Notes under the pieces: model-generated
Told to the model about the DNA's origin: nothing
The model's input: only the letters and a program-made list of their open reading frames with translations
Databases searched by the model: none
Part shown: positions 32,366 to 44,418 of the stretch, in pieces
Layout: every line of letters begins with the position of its first letter
How positions within the stretch are numbered: the stretch's first letter is position 1
Assembly (NCBI RefSeq): GCF_009017415.1
Contig: NC_092407.1
Span: 558,001 to 622,000, forward strand
Direction of reading: 5' to 3'
Origin: Aspergillus flavus
Taxonomy: Eukaryota; Ascomycota; Eurotiomycetes; Eurotiales; Aspergillaceae
DNA length: 64,000 nucleotides
Program-made: the position numbers and the translations under genes

Positions 32366-34504
32366 ATGTCTTCTACCGCTCCTCTTGTCAACACCGCCAA
32401 TGGCGGCTCTGCCAATGACAACATCACCCGCTTCGCACCCCCCAGCCGTGTGCTCTCTCCTCTCAACCATGCCCTCTTCCACAACAAGACCAGATGTTTC
32501 GTATAGTGAGTACTTCCTGTCTTCTGGAGGTCAACGTCATATATTGACCGTTGTAATAGTGGTATGCAGCCCAAGGCCGTGCAGGGCATGCTCGACTTCG
32601 ATTTCATCTGCAAGCGCAGCACACCCTCAGTCGCCGGTATCATCTACACTTTCGGTGGTCAATTCGTGAGCAAGATGTACTGGGGTACTAGCGAGACTTT
32701 GCTCCCTGTCTACCAGGACGTTTCCAAGGCCATGGCCAAGCACCCCGATGTTGACACTGTTGTCAACTTCGCCTCCTCCCGTTCCGTGTACAGCTCTACC
32801 ATGGAGTTGATGAACTGCCCTCAGATTAAGTCCATTGCCATCATTGCCGAGGGTGTCCCAGAAAGAGTAGGTCCTTGATCTCTGCCAAGCTAGACTTCGA
32901 CTGACAGTGGTAATAGCGCGCTCGTGAGATTCTCGTCACTGCCAAGGAGAAGGGCATCACCATTATTGGACCCGCTACCGTTGGAGGTATCAAGCCTGGT
33001 GCTTTCAAGATTGGTAACACTGGTGGTATGATGGACAACATTGTGGCTTCCAAGCTCTACCGTAAGGGCTCTGTCGGCTACGTCTCCAAGTCCGGTGGTA
33101 TGTCCAATGAATTGAACAACATTGTCTCTCAGAATACCGATGGTGTCTACGAGGGTGTTGCCATTGGTGGTGATCGTTACCCTGGTACCACTTTCATCGA
33201 CCATTTGCTGCGTTACCAGAACGAGCCGGAGTGCAAGATCCTTGTGTTGCTCGGCGAAGTCGGTGGTGTTGAGGAGTACCGTGTCATCGAGGCCGTCAAG
33301 AACGGCACCATCACCAAGCCCATTGTTGCCTGGGCTATTGGTACTTGCGCCAGCATGTTCAAGACGGAGGTCCAGTTCGGTCACGCTGGTGCTTCGGCCA
33401 ACTCCGACCTGGAGACCGCTGTTGCTAAGAACAAGGCCATGAGGGAGGCTGGTATCCACGTTCCCGAGACCTTTGAGGACATGCCCGGCGTGCTCAAGCA
33501 GGTCTACGACCAGGAGGTCAGCAAGGGCAACATCCAGCCTCAGCCCGAGCCTGTTCCCCCTAAGATTCCTATCGACTACTCCTGGGCCCAGGAGCTCGGT
33601 CTCGTCCGTAAGCCCGCTGCTTTCATCTCCACTATCTCCGACGACCGTGGTCAGGAGCTCCTTTACGCCGGTATGCCCATCTCCGATGTCTTCCGGGAGG
33701 ACATTGGCATTGGTGGTGTCATGTCTCTTCTTTGGTTCCGCCGCCGCCTTCCCGCCTATGCTAGCAAGTTCTTGGAGATGGTTCTCATGCTTACCGCTGA
33801 TCACGGCCCTGCCGTGTCCGGTGCCATGAACACCATCATCACCACCCGTGCCGGCAAGGATCTGATCAGTGCTCTCGTTTCCGGTCTTCTGACCATTGGT
33901 TCTCGTTTCGGTGGTGCCCTTGACGGTGCTGCTGAGGAGTTCACCAAGGCCTTCGACAAGGGTCTGAGCCCCCGTGACTTCGTTGACACTATGAGGAAGG
34001 AGAACAAGCTCAGTATGTCCCCCTACCATTGCTTCCACTAGATCTTCACTTGAGACGCATCACTAACCGCGCATAGTTCCTGGCATTGGTCACCGTGTCA
34101 AGTCCCGTAACAACCCTGATCTTCGTGTCGAGCTGGTCAAGGAGTTCGCCAAGAAGCACTTCCCCAGCACCAAGCTGCTCGACTACGCCATCGCTGTTGA
34201 GACTGTCACCACCTCTAAGAAGGACAACCTGATCCTGAACGTTGACGGTTGCGTTGCTGTCTGTTTCGTTGACCTCATGCGCAACTCCGGTGCCTTCTCC
34301 CCCGAGGAAGTTGAGGACTACATGAAGATGGGTGTCCTTAACGGTCTCTTCGTCTTGGGTCGCAGTATCGGTCTGATTGCCCACTACCTCGATCAGAAGC
34401 GCCTGCGTACCGGTCTCTACAGACACCCTTGGGACGATATCACCTACTTGCTCCCTGCCCTGCAGAAGGGTGGATCGGAAGGCCGTGTCGAGGTCAACAT
34501 CTAA
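32366..34504 (+). CDS. aclA: ATP-citrate synthase subunit 1
   Basis: Larger subunit of ATP-citrate lyase (C-terminal part of animal ACLY: CoA-binding, CoA-ligase and citrate-synthase-like domains). Exons 32366-32505, 32560-32866, 32917-34012, 34077-34504 (1971 nt, 656 aa). Features: [58 protein letters not shown], the phosphohistidine loop [11 protein letters not shown], and the citrate-synthase-like [45 protein letters not shown] and [11 protein letters not shown]. The third intron restores the Ile of IPGIGHRV. Strong codon bias produces long antisense ORFs, which are not genes. Confidence 0.97.
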
Positions 34505-34961
34505 TCTTTTATATATCCTTATTAATTTCTTACCTTTTCATTTTCTCTATATCTTTACACTCGTGGAAGTGGCCAGTGTGGGATACTGGTAATCTCATAA
34601 AATCCCGTCATGTTCTTGACGTTGGAGTTATGATGGCTTGCGTTGCATTGTTTCGATTCTTATATCATTTTATTTCACCTCACAATCTGTAGTGCGCACA
34701 TGTGGCATGACTAGCTGATAGGGTTGATGAATTCTATGCAAGGGCAGAAAAGGCAGAACCTGTTTAGAAGAGTTAGAATTACGACAGCCTGATCTACAAT
34801 CCAATGGGTTATAATTTCAATGATATTCCATATAGCTTCAAACTTGAGTAATCTTTGTCTATATACTTATAACCAGGTCCCTTGGTGTCTTCTTCGACTT
34901 CAGCTGAAAGATATCGGGGCCCTGCCCGCTTTGCCCATGTCAGTTGCGGATCTGGGAGTTG

Positions 34962-35042
<81 letters not shown>

Positions 35043-35499
35043 AGAATTGCATAAACAAGACACGGAGGAAAATTCATTCCAGATGAAGTGACTTTCCGAA
35101 TGTGTTTCAGTCCAATTGGTCTATGAACTGCCCGAGATAGCAGTTCTTCCGACCCCACATTGGCCTTTATCAAACTTTGGGAAGTAGTGAAACTAACCGC
35201 TATAGGCAAGACTAACTTAGAGCTTCTGCAATTCTTGAATCGATAAAATATATCCTTACATTAAATCTACGGCCCAACTCTAAGCGCGTCATACTTCGCC
35301 AGCCCCAAGAATTCTCAAAATTTCCTTCTCACAAGTGGGCTTTCAGCCCCTCGAAATCGCTCATTGTTACCCAATTCGCGCACCAAATTACCACGCAAGA
35401 AAATCTCACCCAGAATAAGAACCCTCGACTTTATACACCTATAGAAACGAAAACCCAGAAAAAGAAAAAGAAGGAAAAATAAAATAGAAGAAATCCAAA
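34505..35499. other. intergenic region aclA / Pop5
   Basis: Holds the aclA 3' UTR, a very long poly(A) run (listed separately) and the AT-rich Pop5 leader with short A-rich stretches. No gene supported. Confidence 0.45.
34965..35037. repeat. 73-bp uninterrupted poly(A) tract
   Basis: Positions 34965-35037 are all A. ORFs coding poly-Lys or poly-Phe across it are artefacts of the tract. No obvious retroposon body or target-site duplication flanks it, so it may be a simple repeat, a retroposed tail, or an assembly artefact. Confidence 0.95.
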
Positions 35500-36232
35500 A
35501 TGGTCCGCGTCAAACACCGCTACCTCCTCCTCGACATCCTCTACCCAGATCCCACCTCATGGCCTTCCTCAACAGCGCCCAAAAATGCACCACTAAACGC
35601 ACAATCCCAATTGCGAATCCACTCGCCCACATCCGACGCCCTGACGCCGAGCTTACTCGCAAAGATGGTGAGGGAGGAAGTCGCGGAGGTATTTGGTGAT
35701 TGGGGCGTGGGGAGACTGGGTGGTGTTACCGCTGGAGGTGTTAGTGGTATGTATAGTGCCCTTTTTTCTTTTCTTTTTGGCTAGCCCTATCTTGGTAGAT
35801 GGTTCTTATGCCGGGTTAAAATGGTGACTAATCTTATGTTTGATCGGGATAGTTAAATATTTGTCGCCTGCGACTTCGACGGCTATTATTCGTTGTCCGC
35901 GCGCGTCGTTCCGGCTTGTTTGGACCGCGCTTACTTATATGTCTCGGGTGCCAGAGTATGGGGACTCGAATCGGTCGAGGCGGTCGGATGTTCCGTTGAC
36001 GAGGCCTTGTGTTTTTCGGGTCATTAGAGTTTCTGGTACGATGCGGAAGGCGGAGGAAGAGGCGATTCGGCGGGCGAGGAAGGAGATTGTGCGGTTGAGA
36101 GGCGCGGAGGAGGTTGGGGTGCTTGGGGGTTTGGTTGGTGGATTGGAATATGAGGAGGGCTCTGGTGTTGCTGAGGATGTGATGGGGGATGAAGAGGAGG
36201 ATGTTGATATGGGGAGTGATGGGGAGGATTGA
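35500..36232 (+). CDS. POP5: RNase P/MRP subunit Pop5
   Basis: Protein subunit of ribonucleases P and MRP, which process pre-tRNA and pre-rRNA. Exons 35500-35746 and 35853-36232 (627 nt, 208 aa). Features: start MVRVKHRYLLLDILYP, the conserved SVKYLSPATSTAIIRCPRAS restored across the intron, RLVWTALTYM, and PCVFRVIRVSGTMRKAEEEA followed by IRRARKEI. The C-terminus is acidic (GDEEEDVDMGSDGED), as in many fungal orthologues. In the second exon codons have a high share of G-ending codons. Confidence 0.93.
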
Positions 36233-36357
36233 TGATCTTCTATAGGATGAGGTGTTTGCTTTATTGGGTGCGTTCGCCGTTGTTGGCGAGGTTTTTCTTT
36301 TCCATTAATCAGAGATACCCTATAATACATGTATAGTAGAGGATGGTGAATTTCATG

Positions 36358-37535
36358 TCATGATTTTCGTACAACTTTCACTCCGCCGTCTGGTATGAAT
36401 CCCCTGCCAAGATCGTCGTACTCATCGTCGTCTTCGTAACCGGCGCTGGGTTTGGTAGGGCCGGCTGCTTCGTCTCGTGCTTTGGCCTCTGCTTCCAACT
36501 GTTGCCTTTCAAGTTCATCGTGCTCATCTTTGGCATCTAACCAGCGTTCCTGTACATCTCGAACGTCCATAGTGCCTAGACCGTCCCGGACAGCAACCTG
36601 CCAGACGGTATCGTTTGCACCTTCAGCAGGTCCGAACACATACCCGCTTGCCCGGTCAATGACGTGCAATAGGCTCATCATGCTCTTCTTGTCTTCGACA
36701 GCCAGCGTTTCGAATGCAACGAGCCCGAAATCCTCAACGAGGTCTATAATGGCTTGATTGAGGGCCCCGAACTTATCATGCGAAAGCCGAGACGATTCCG
36801 CTTCCAGGTGCGGCAGCAAATATGAAAGGTCTTGGACCTCTGTGTAATAGTCTAGATTGAAAGGGAGCGGAGCGTAGTTCGAGAGATTGTCGATCTTGGT
36901 GAGGACGTTGAGGTGGGGAAGGTCCATTTGAAGCATGGCTCGAAGGGAGAGGATGAGGGCGGATATGTACATAGAAGGTAAAGTGAGGTTATAGGAGTCA
37001 ATTAGGTGTATTACGATTAACTAAAGTAATAGTTAGCTCCATGTATATCGTAATTAGACCAAGAATGGAATAGAAAGAGACATACTCTATATCCCATTTT
37101 TTGGAGCTTGAAGAAAATGTTCCGTAATGAAGAGTGATGCGTGAAAATCTCGACCTGACCTGGGCAGTCAAATAGAACATAGTCATCTAGCAACGGCTCA
37201 CAATCAGTATATCATACTAAGTTGCCGCACCAGTTCCGATGCTTACCTCCGAGTTCCTTCATCCCCTCCTCCAGCCAGTCAAAGTTCTCCTCCAGTTCTT
37301 CTAGCGCATACAATATACCTCCGTTAGGACCCAGGTGGTCTTCACTCATTACCTCCTCGAGCGTGACCAGGTCGCGAACATCCAGCGCACATGGGTAGGA
37401 TGTTTTATCATTTGCGGGGTCCAGATTCACGATCGAACATTTGCGGCCAATTGCCCCGAGGAACTGATGCATGCCATTGCAATATGTCGACTTTCCCGCG
37501 CCGGGAGGCCCAATCACTAGCTGCGCAAACGGCAT
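36358..37535 (-). CDS. GPN2: GPN-loop GTPase 2
   Basis: GTPase needed for nuclear import and assembly of RNA polymerases II and III. Exons 37535-37247, 37186-37086, 37020-36358 (1053 nt, 350 aa). Features: P-loop GPPGAGKST (residues 9-17), IVNLDPANDKTSYPCALDVR, the GPN loop in HLGPNGGILYALEEL, the G3 motif DDYVLFDCPGQVEIFTHH, LIVIHLIDSYN, the G4 motif NVLTKIDNLS. The acidic C-terminal tail is GYEDDDEYDDLGRGF. Both introns are needed to restore D-D-Y-V and R-L-I-V-I-H. Divergent from BUB3 with 226 bp between starts. Confidence 0.95.
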
Positions 37536-37761
37536 GATGACCCGCCTATGATGGAGATGTAAGGTACACGGAAAAGTACTTATGATAGATAAGTTGTGAG
37601 ACTATCGATTGCATTCATTGATAATGGCGGGGAGAATATTATAGGGCGGTATTATGCGGCAGAAAATGATCTGAAGGACCGAAGCTTCGATGACGCCGGC
37701 CGATCAACAACTATCTGCCGTTGCTGCTTCAATTGGCTTTTCCCAGTGACTTTGCGCAATC
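37536..37761. promoter_or_regulatory. compact divergent promoter GPN2 / BUB3
   Basis: 226 bp separate the two start codons, the shortest such interval in the window. It must carry both promoters and leaders. No specific site recognised. Confidence 0.55.
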
Positions 37762-38958
37762 ATGGCGTCGAGTAAGTATATCTTTCCTATGGCATACTTT
37801 ACATTCCTGACTAATGCACTTTAGACCAGTTTATCGTCGCGTCTCCACCGACCGATGCCATTTCCGCCTTGAAGTTCTCTCCCGACCCTAATTCCACACG
37901 AATTGTTGTATCCTCCTGGGACAAGAATGTGTACCTTTACGAGCTGCGCGATGAAAATGGGAATGTAGGAGAAGGCAAACTGTTACAGAAATTCGAGCAC
38001 CGTGCTCCAGTACTTGATGTGTGTTTCGGCGCAACTGAGGACGAGGTCTACACGGCCGGCTTGGATTGGGACGTTAGGAAGTGAGTCCGGCTGCATCTCC
38101 CCTTCTCTGATAAGATACCGAGAGCTTGGGAAATATGATGCAGTGCTAACAATCTGCAGGATCGACATAGCAACATCAACCCAGACCGTGCTTAGCAGCC
38201 ATGAAGCAGGAGTTCGAAGCGTCGTTTACAGCAAGGAACACCAACTGGTGATATCGGCATCTTGGGACTCCACATTACACGTACATCGCATCGATGCCCC
38301 AGACTCTATACCGTCGATCATTCCTCTCCCTTCCAAGCCCTTCTCCGTGTCTCTCACTGCTACGAAGCTAGTCGTCGCAATGGCTTCACGCGCGTTGCAT
38401 ATCTATGATCTGAAGGCGCTGTCTCTCCTCACAGCTCAGTTGGATGGTACCGTTCCAAACAAGGTTGAGGTCGAGCCGTGGCAGCGGAGAGAAAGCAGTC
38501 TTAAGTTTATGACACGGTGCGTAGCATGCATGCCTGACGATGCGGGTTACGCTTCTTCGAGCATTGAGGGTCGAGTCGCTGTCGAATGGTTTGATCCTTC
38601 CCCTGAATCGCAAGCGCGAAAATACGCTTTCAAGTGCCATCGCCAGACGGCTGATGATGTCGATGTGGTATACCCCGTGAACACCCTTGCCTTTCACCCG
38701 GTACATGGAACCTTTGCATCTGGAGGTGGTGACGGTGTGGTTGCTCTCTGGGATGGCATTGCGAAGAGGAGAATCAGGCAGTATCAGAAGTACCAATCTA
38801 GTGTTGCTGCCGTGGATTTTAGTGGTAATGGGAAATATCTCGCGATTGCTGTCAGCCCAGGGTTTGAAGATGGAAAAGATGACGTTGTTGAGGGGACAGT
38901 CAAGATTTATGTGCGTGAGCTTGGCGAGACAGAGGCCAAGGGAAAGGGTGCGAAATAG
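37762..38958 (+). CDS. BUB3: mitotic checkpoint protein Bub3 (WD40)
   Basis: Kinetochore WD40 protein of the spindle assembly checkpoint that binds GLEBS motifs of Bub1/BubR1. Exons 37762-37771, 37825-38080, 38160-38958 (1065 nt, 354 aa); the first coding exon is only 10 nt. Features: VVSSWDKNVYLYEL, HRAPVLDVCFG, EVYTAGLDWDVRKID with the Lys codon split by intron 2, HEAGVRSVVYS, ISASWDSTLHV, the Bub3-type RRESSLKFMTRCVACMP and YASSSIEGRVAVEWFDPS, YPVNTLAFHPVHGTFASGGG, and SVAAVDFSGNGKYLAIAVSP. The ESSLK..TR and SSIEGRVAVE motifs distinguish Bub3 from Rae1/Gle2 reasonably well. Confidence 0.93.
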
Positions 38959-39125
38959 AACTACGTAGCTTTACTATGAACATCTAATTATCACGACTGG
39001 AAATGGTATTTCAACCTTGTCTAGGTAGACAGTGTAAGGAATCTAATTCACGCTAGCATCAAATGGTATCATTTATAGTTCCACTTTTATGTATACATGT
39101 CTAGATCGTCTCGGTCAGTAAGTGG

Positions 39126-40023
39126 TTAAGCAGAAGCCTTTCTAACGGACACGGAGCCGTCAGGCATACCGAAGTATGCGGCGATAGGCTTCTGACCACC
39201 AGTACCTCCACGAGCCTGCGCCTGGGGACCAGTTTCACCGGAGAAGATACCAACATCCAGGACACCGGGAATCTGCTTGATGGCCCGAGAAAGGGCTTCG
39301 ACTTCCCAAACTCCATCCTTTCCAGTGCCATCTTGTCCGGCTGCAATGTCTGCCTTGGTAAGAAGAGACTTGAAGGGAGCATCAATGATGTTAAAGGCCT
39401 GGTCGGTCTTCAAAGGGGTTGGCTTGGGTGCGCCTTCCGGAGCAGTAGTGTTCAAGCGAAGAGCAGGCGAGATGCTACCGAGTTCCCTGAGCTCTCCAAG
39501 GACACGGCTAGCAGCAATGGGGGCCACTTCGATGGGAATGTACTTCCAGTTCGAAAGGAGACGAGATTGAAGTTTGCGGGAGTCTGTTTGGGGTCAGTCT
39601 TGGTAAGCCTCTTTTGGACATTTTTCAGTATCAGCCTCACTGACCAGCAACGCAAACGAATTCTTTGGCCTGGAGGGCGACAATCTTCTCCTGGAACAAA
39701 CAGGCACCACCGCCCTTGATCAGGTTGAGGTCATCATCGACCTCATCCGCTCCATCGAAGGCAATGTCCAGCACGGTTCCTTCGGGGAGAGAGTCGAAGT
39801 CAACGGCTGTCAGGCCGTTGGAGACGATGAGCTGCTTGGAAAGATAGCCTGTGGGTACGTATTTGGTTTGGGAGGTGTCGACACCGGACTCCTTGATGGC
39901 CTCAACAACGTAGACAATGGTGGAACCACTGCCAATGCCCACATACTTGGCATCCTTAGGGTAGTGGTTCTTTACAGCAGCCTGACCGGCTGCGCGCTTT
40001 GCGGATTCGATAAGATCGGCCAT
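39126..40023 (-). CDS. RKI1: ribose-5-phosphate isomerase (RpiA type)
   Basis: Interconverts ribose-5-phosphate and ribulose-5-phosphate in the non-oxidative pentose phosphate pathway. Exons 40023-39645 and 39583-39126 (837 nt, 278 aa). Features: YVGIGSGSTIVYVVEAI, KYVPTGYLSKQLI, the catalytic region DIAFDGADEVDDDLNLIKGG followed by GACLFQEKIVA, and after the intron DSRKLQSRLLSNWKYIPIEV. The conserved D-S/D-x-K motif is formed across the splice site. The C-terminal part carries an insertion rich in Pro/Lys (EGAPKPTPLKT) and an unusual AQARGGTGGQ segment. The gene converges on BUB3, with only 167 bp between stop codons. Confidence 0.94.
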
Positions 40024-40434
40024 TGTGGATCTAAGACGAAAGTTTGCAGGAGAGACCGTGGGAGAGGAGGAACGAAAGGTATGCAGACGTAGACGAGGGT
40101 GAGCGGAGAAGGATGAGGGGAACGAGGATCGGAATCTGTATAAATATTATTAGGCGGGCTATGTCGGAGTTTAAAGTGCTCTAGCGGCAGGAGTTTACTG
40201 GGGGAAAAGAACCGCAGTTGCCCTGAAGGTGGGGATCCAAAATGCGATCCCAAGGAACGTCCCCGTAATCTGGACTTACACGGTAAATTGGCGGCCACGT
40301 GGAATTATTAGGAACATGGCAAAGCAATTGAGGTTCAATGGATATCTAACACCTGTACGAAACACACCTAATGATAGCGTTCCCGCAAATTGCAGAGTTA
40401 TGATTGTCGCGATGGTAAAAGTGACTCCTGTCCA

Positions 40435-40570
40435 GTGGTGGGGTTGTGTCGTCATAGTACTTTTTGACGGCCTCAGGCCGCCGTGCACGGCCTTAGCTGT
40501 CGGCGTTTAGAATTACCGAGTACAGTAATCCCACCTTAGCACTACTGCAGGGCACCGTCAACATGGAAAG
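40435..40570 (+). repeat. diverged direct repeat, copy 1
   Basis: GGTGGGGTTGTGTCGTCAT, then after a short gap ACGGCCTCAGGCC, and further on TACTGCAGGGCACCGTCAAC. The same words in the same order and orientation occur at 42016. Similarity is patchy between the blocks. Confidence 0.6.
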
Positions 40571-42015
40571 CCTTCCCCCCAGTTCAATTCAGTTACGGGT
40601 GGGGTTGATGATCAGTTATCCACAGGATGATCCGGATATCAGAGCATATGCTCCGCGTAAGAAACAGGCGTGGAAGTCTTCTCTTGAAGAGCGATATATT
40701 GCGTTACTACGTACAGTTTACCATCCGCCCAACTTGAAAAGAGAATACCACTAATTGAGTTTTACAGTTTAATATTGAGCGCCTCGTAGTGGCGCCTCTG
40801 TAGAAATAGGTGATCTTAGTGCTCTTGCTGTCGCGCTCTCTGAATGGTAACGGCCAGACAGAAAAAACACTAAACTCGGAGCCATGTGCCTTGAGCGACA
40901 AGATTATTATTAGGAGTAGACAACAACTTTTATTTAGCATTAAGTATTTAACAAGGATTTGACCGTTCGAGTGAGAATCAGTCTATATAGAGTTTTATCG
41001 CCTCTCTATGCCCGTTGCATATAGTGAGCAAGGAGTGCTTTACAGGTACTTACAAGATGATATTTGTACTTCAGTGGACTCCGCTGGCTTTTATCAGAGA
41101 TTAAGTCCACTGCAAAGATTCAGAGAGTTATTGCCTAGCCGGCTCTGCTGACTATACACAAGCATTGATATACATGCAATATATGTGTAAGTATGGCCAG
41201 TAACCGAAGTTATATACTAAAATTCATCGATTATATTCTTTATTATGCGGATAGGTAAACTTCAGGTACGAGATTCTCTAAACTTTCTATCTATCTTGAT
41301 AATGTCCTCCTAGTTAGATCTGTTTATGAGATGACTCTTGCTTCTTAACATGATAGGGAACACCTTTACTGTGTAGGCTTGGGGAATAGCAAGTTCTGTT
41401 GCTGAGACAACTGAGCAGCTTTTATGCCTATATGCTCTTCGCTCCTTCTCACTCAATTCTGGATCTGCATCTTTTTTTTTCATCCATCTCCAGTCTTAAA
41501 GTAGCGAGACTCTCCCTCTATTGAAACCCAAAAACAACATAACCCTCCACACTTCTGTACGATAGGCTTCTCAATGAGCGAAAGAGGAGGGCTATCACCT
41601 TGGGCCATCTAACATGGCGGGAGACCATCCATGAATGGGTTGTCAGGGTTACTGGTCCCAACAAAAAGGGTAGGAAATCTTCTGACCTAGCACTATGATT
41701 TTCACAGACAAGAGTCGCTCTTACCACGTAGGCTCAAGGACTCCTAGAATTCCCGAAGCTTGAGATATAAGAACAGGAATATGCCTTTGGATGTTGCTCT
41801 AATGTGAAAGATCATACTGGTAGGACCCATGTGTACGAATGGTAATCAGTAATCTAACTCGAATGTGCTCCTAGGATCTCTAAATGCGGACTAAGCCATT
41901 GAATGGTCCAAGCTTGAGAGACTCTAGGCTGGTCGTGACTTTGAAAAAGTATCGATAACTTTTGTTGTATGCACAAGATCTCATATAGTAGACTATGAAA
42001 TGGACGATTACTATT

Positions 42016-42150
42016 GGTGGGGCTGTGTCGTCATCACACTTTTACGGCCTCAGGCCACAATAAATGCACGGGCCCTGTTACGCTGTGTACCCGTCACGTG
42101 GGCATGCAGCGTCTACTACGGATTACTGCAGAACCATTGTCAACAACTAC
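42016..42150 (+). repeat. diverged direct repeat, copy 2
   Basis: GGTGGGGCTGTGTCGTCAT, then ACGGCCTCAGGCC, and TACTGCAGAACCATTGTCAAC, matching copy 1 at 40435 in order, spacing and orientation. The pair spans about 1.6 kb, a layout that solo or decayed LTRs could leave. Confidence 0.6.
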
Positions 42151-42295
42151 AAGCTTTCAACGATAGTCAGATGCTTGCCATTCTATTCTCTGTCCGAGGC
42201 AGGTACTAGTATCCCGGCTGTACTAGTGACTTTATATCGTCTCTCCGCTACTCCCAGCTATTCCTTATCATTCCTCTTTCACTTCCCCGCCCCTC

Positions 42296-44030
42296 ATGAC
42301 TGATGCTTTTCCAAGCGCCCTGACTGGGCCATCTTCCAAAGAAAGGAAATATGATCGGCAACTGCGGTTATGGGCTGCAAGTGGCCAGAAGGCTCTAGAA
42401 GAGTCTCGTGTACTTTTGGTCAACTCTGATGGCCCATGGAGCAACCAGAGCACTGGCGTATCAGGCGTAGTGGGTGTCGAAACACTGAAGAACCTTGTCC
42501 TTCCTGGAATTGGAGGGTTTACTATCGTGGATCCTGCTACTGTCACCGAGGCAGATCTTGGAGTCAATTTCTTCCTCGAAGAACAGAGCCTGGGGAAGCC
42601 GAGGGCCGCAGAGACCTGCCGATTGTTAAAAGAATTGAACCCCGACGTAGAAGGAAGCTTCCAATCAAAGGTATGGGATAGTGGGGTTTGTCTTTAAATG
42701 CACTTATATGCTGATACTTTATCTTTAGTCCATTACGGAGCTTCTAAGACAGGATCCAGGGTTCCTTGCACAGCATAGGCTGGTGTTAGTTTCTGGTCCT
42801 ATGAAGCGACCCTCTTTAGATGCCCTTTGCAAGGCTGCCAGTGAACTAAACATTCCAGTCTTGTATACACGCTCTGTTGGATTCTACTCTAGTTTCTCGC
42901 TTCAACTGCCGCCCTTGTTTCCTATAGTAGAGACCCATCCAGATCCGGAGACAACACAGGATCTCCGTCTGCTCAACCCTTGGCCGGAGTTGGCAGAAGC
43001 TGCTTCTCGAATTGATGATTTGGAGACCTTGGATGACCACCAACACGGTCATGTTCCATACCTATTACTACTTCTCCACTACCTTGAGAAATGGAAGGAG
43101 GCACATAACGGCAACGTTCCATCGAATTACAAGGAGAAGTCTGAGTTTAGGGAGATGGTGCGCTCTAGCGCAAGGACGTGTAATCCCGAAGGCGGCGAAG
43201 AGAACTACGATGAGGCTGTTGCGGCCGTATTGAAATCGCTGAACCCCTTTAGCTTACGCAGTTCGACTCGCGAGATCTTTGAGATGGAAGAGTGCAAAAA
43301 CCCCCGAGCAGACTCGGCCGATTTTTGGATTATCGCATCTGCAGTTCGAGAGTTCTTCCAGCAGCATAATGTGCTACCTCTGCCCGGCTCACTGCCCGAT
43401 ATGAAAGCTCAGTCGGCAGACTATGTCTCTCTTCAGAACATCTACAAGTCAAAGGCGAAAAAAGATGTAGAGGAAGTCACAAATATAGTCAGAAGAATCG
43501 AGTCGCAAATAGGATCTCGGTCGGGTGATATCCCAGAGAAAGAAATCGAAATATTCTGCAAAAACGCCGCTCACATCAAGGTTATTCGTGGACGCAGTAT
43601 CCCTGAAATTGATGGAGAAGCACAGACTCTTAAGGCCATCCGCAACAGTATAAGCATCCCTGACTCTCTTATTCCTGTATTCATTGCCTTCCAGGCCTTG
43701 GACAATGTTGTGACCGACCTCCAAGAAGGAAGAATTCCAAGTGGATCGATTGACGACGAGGTGGCATGGGGCGCTCAGATTGATCGTGTGCTCTCTGCGC
43801 TCACGGCCGACGACCAATCTACAATTGACGAGGACGCTCGAGAGCGCATTTCGGAAGCCATCCAAGAACTACGCCGGACAGAAGGCGGGGAACTGCATAA
43901 TATTTCATCACTCACTGGTGGCTTGGTCGCCCAGGAGGCACTCAAGGTTATCACAAGGCAGTATGTACCGTTGGATAACACGTGCATCTTCGATGGAGTG
44001 CGAAGCCGTAGCGAGATGTATACGCTGTGA
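42296..44030 (+). CDS. ULA1: NEDD8-activating enzyme E1 regulatory subunit (Ula1/APPBP1)
   Basis: Adenylation-domain subunit that pairs with Uba3 to activate NEDD8 for cullin modification. Exons 42296-42670 and 42729-44030 (1677 nt, 558 aa). Features: [80 protein letters not shown], and the C-terminal repeat of the fold with [20 protein letters not shown] and [18 protein letters not shown]. No catalytic Cys is expected in this subunit. A 10-codon SNQSTGVS stretch sits where the glycine-rich loop begins ([19 protein letters not shown]) and looks longer than usual; this is either a lineage insertion or a missed small intron. Confidence 0.93.
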
Positions 44031-44418
44031 TGCGGTTGCGCACCGGGGACTATGACAGAGCCTCTCTTAAGGAGGGCAACTGTAATGAAATGAAATTATG
44101 AATTGGTGTATCATCATCCTCCGAGTAGTTACTCTTTTCCGGCTTTTAAACTGTCATAAGCCCGCTCCCATTCCACATTATATAGATATATCTCGTATCC
44201 ACGGCGTCTGCAACCTTGTCATCTCCAGGCGGCTGAGGGTGCTCATTGATGTTCTCGTCAAATTCAAGCCAAGACCTCACTGGCTCTGCAAGAACGGAAA
44301 TCGCATACTTGCGGTAGATCAAAGAAATTAGGAAATAATAATAGAAAATGTCACTATACAAGCCGGATATGAAGTCATACTCAAACTTCTGTAGAGCATT
44401 CACTATCCATTCATACCA

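Larger units (their letters stand above)
40024..42295. other. 2.3 kb gene-free region between RKI1 and ULA1
   Basis: No ORF with protein-like content. The region is AT-rich between about 40.7 and 42.0 kb, with many ATAT-type words. It is bounded by two diverged direct repeats (listed separately), so it could be the remains of an inserted element. Confidence 0.5.

Noticed and set aside
32890..34038. 382-codon antisense ORF over aclA and a 252-codon antisense ORF over aclB (28581-29339)
   Set aside because: Shadow frames created by the strong C-ending codon bias of the acl genes; they are composed of low-complexity mirror sequence and cross the splice sites of the real genes.
34809..35209. ORFs reading poly-Lys and poly-Phe
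   Set aside because: They are translations of the 73-A homopolymer and carry no protein information.
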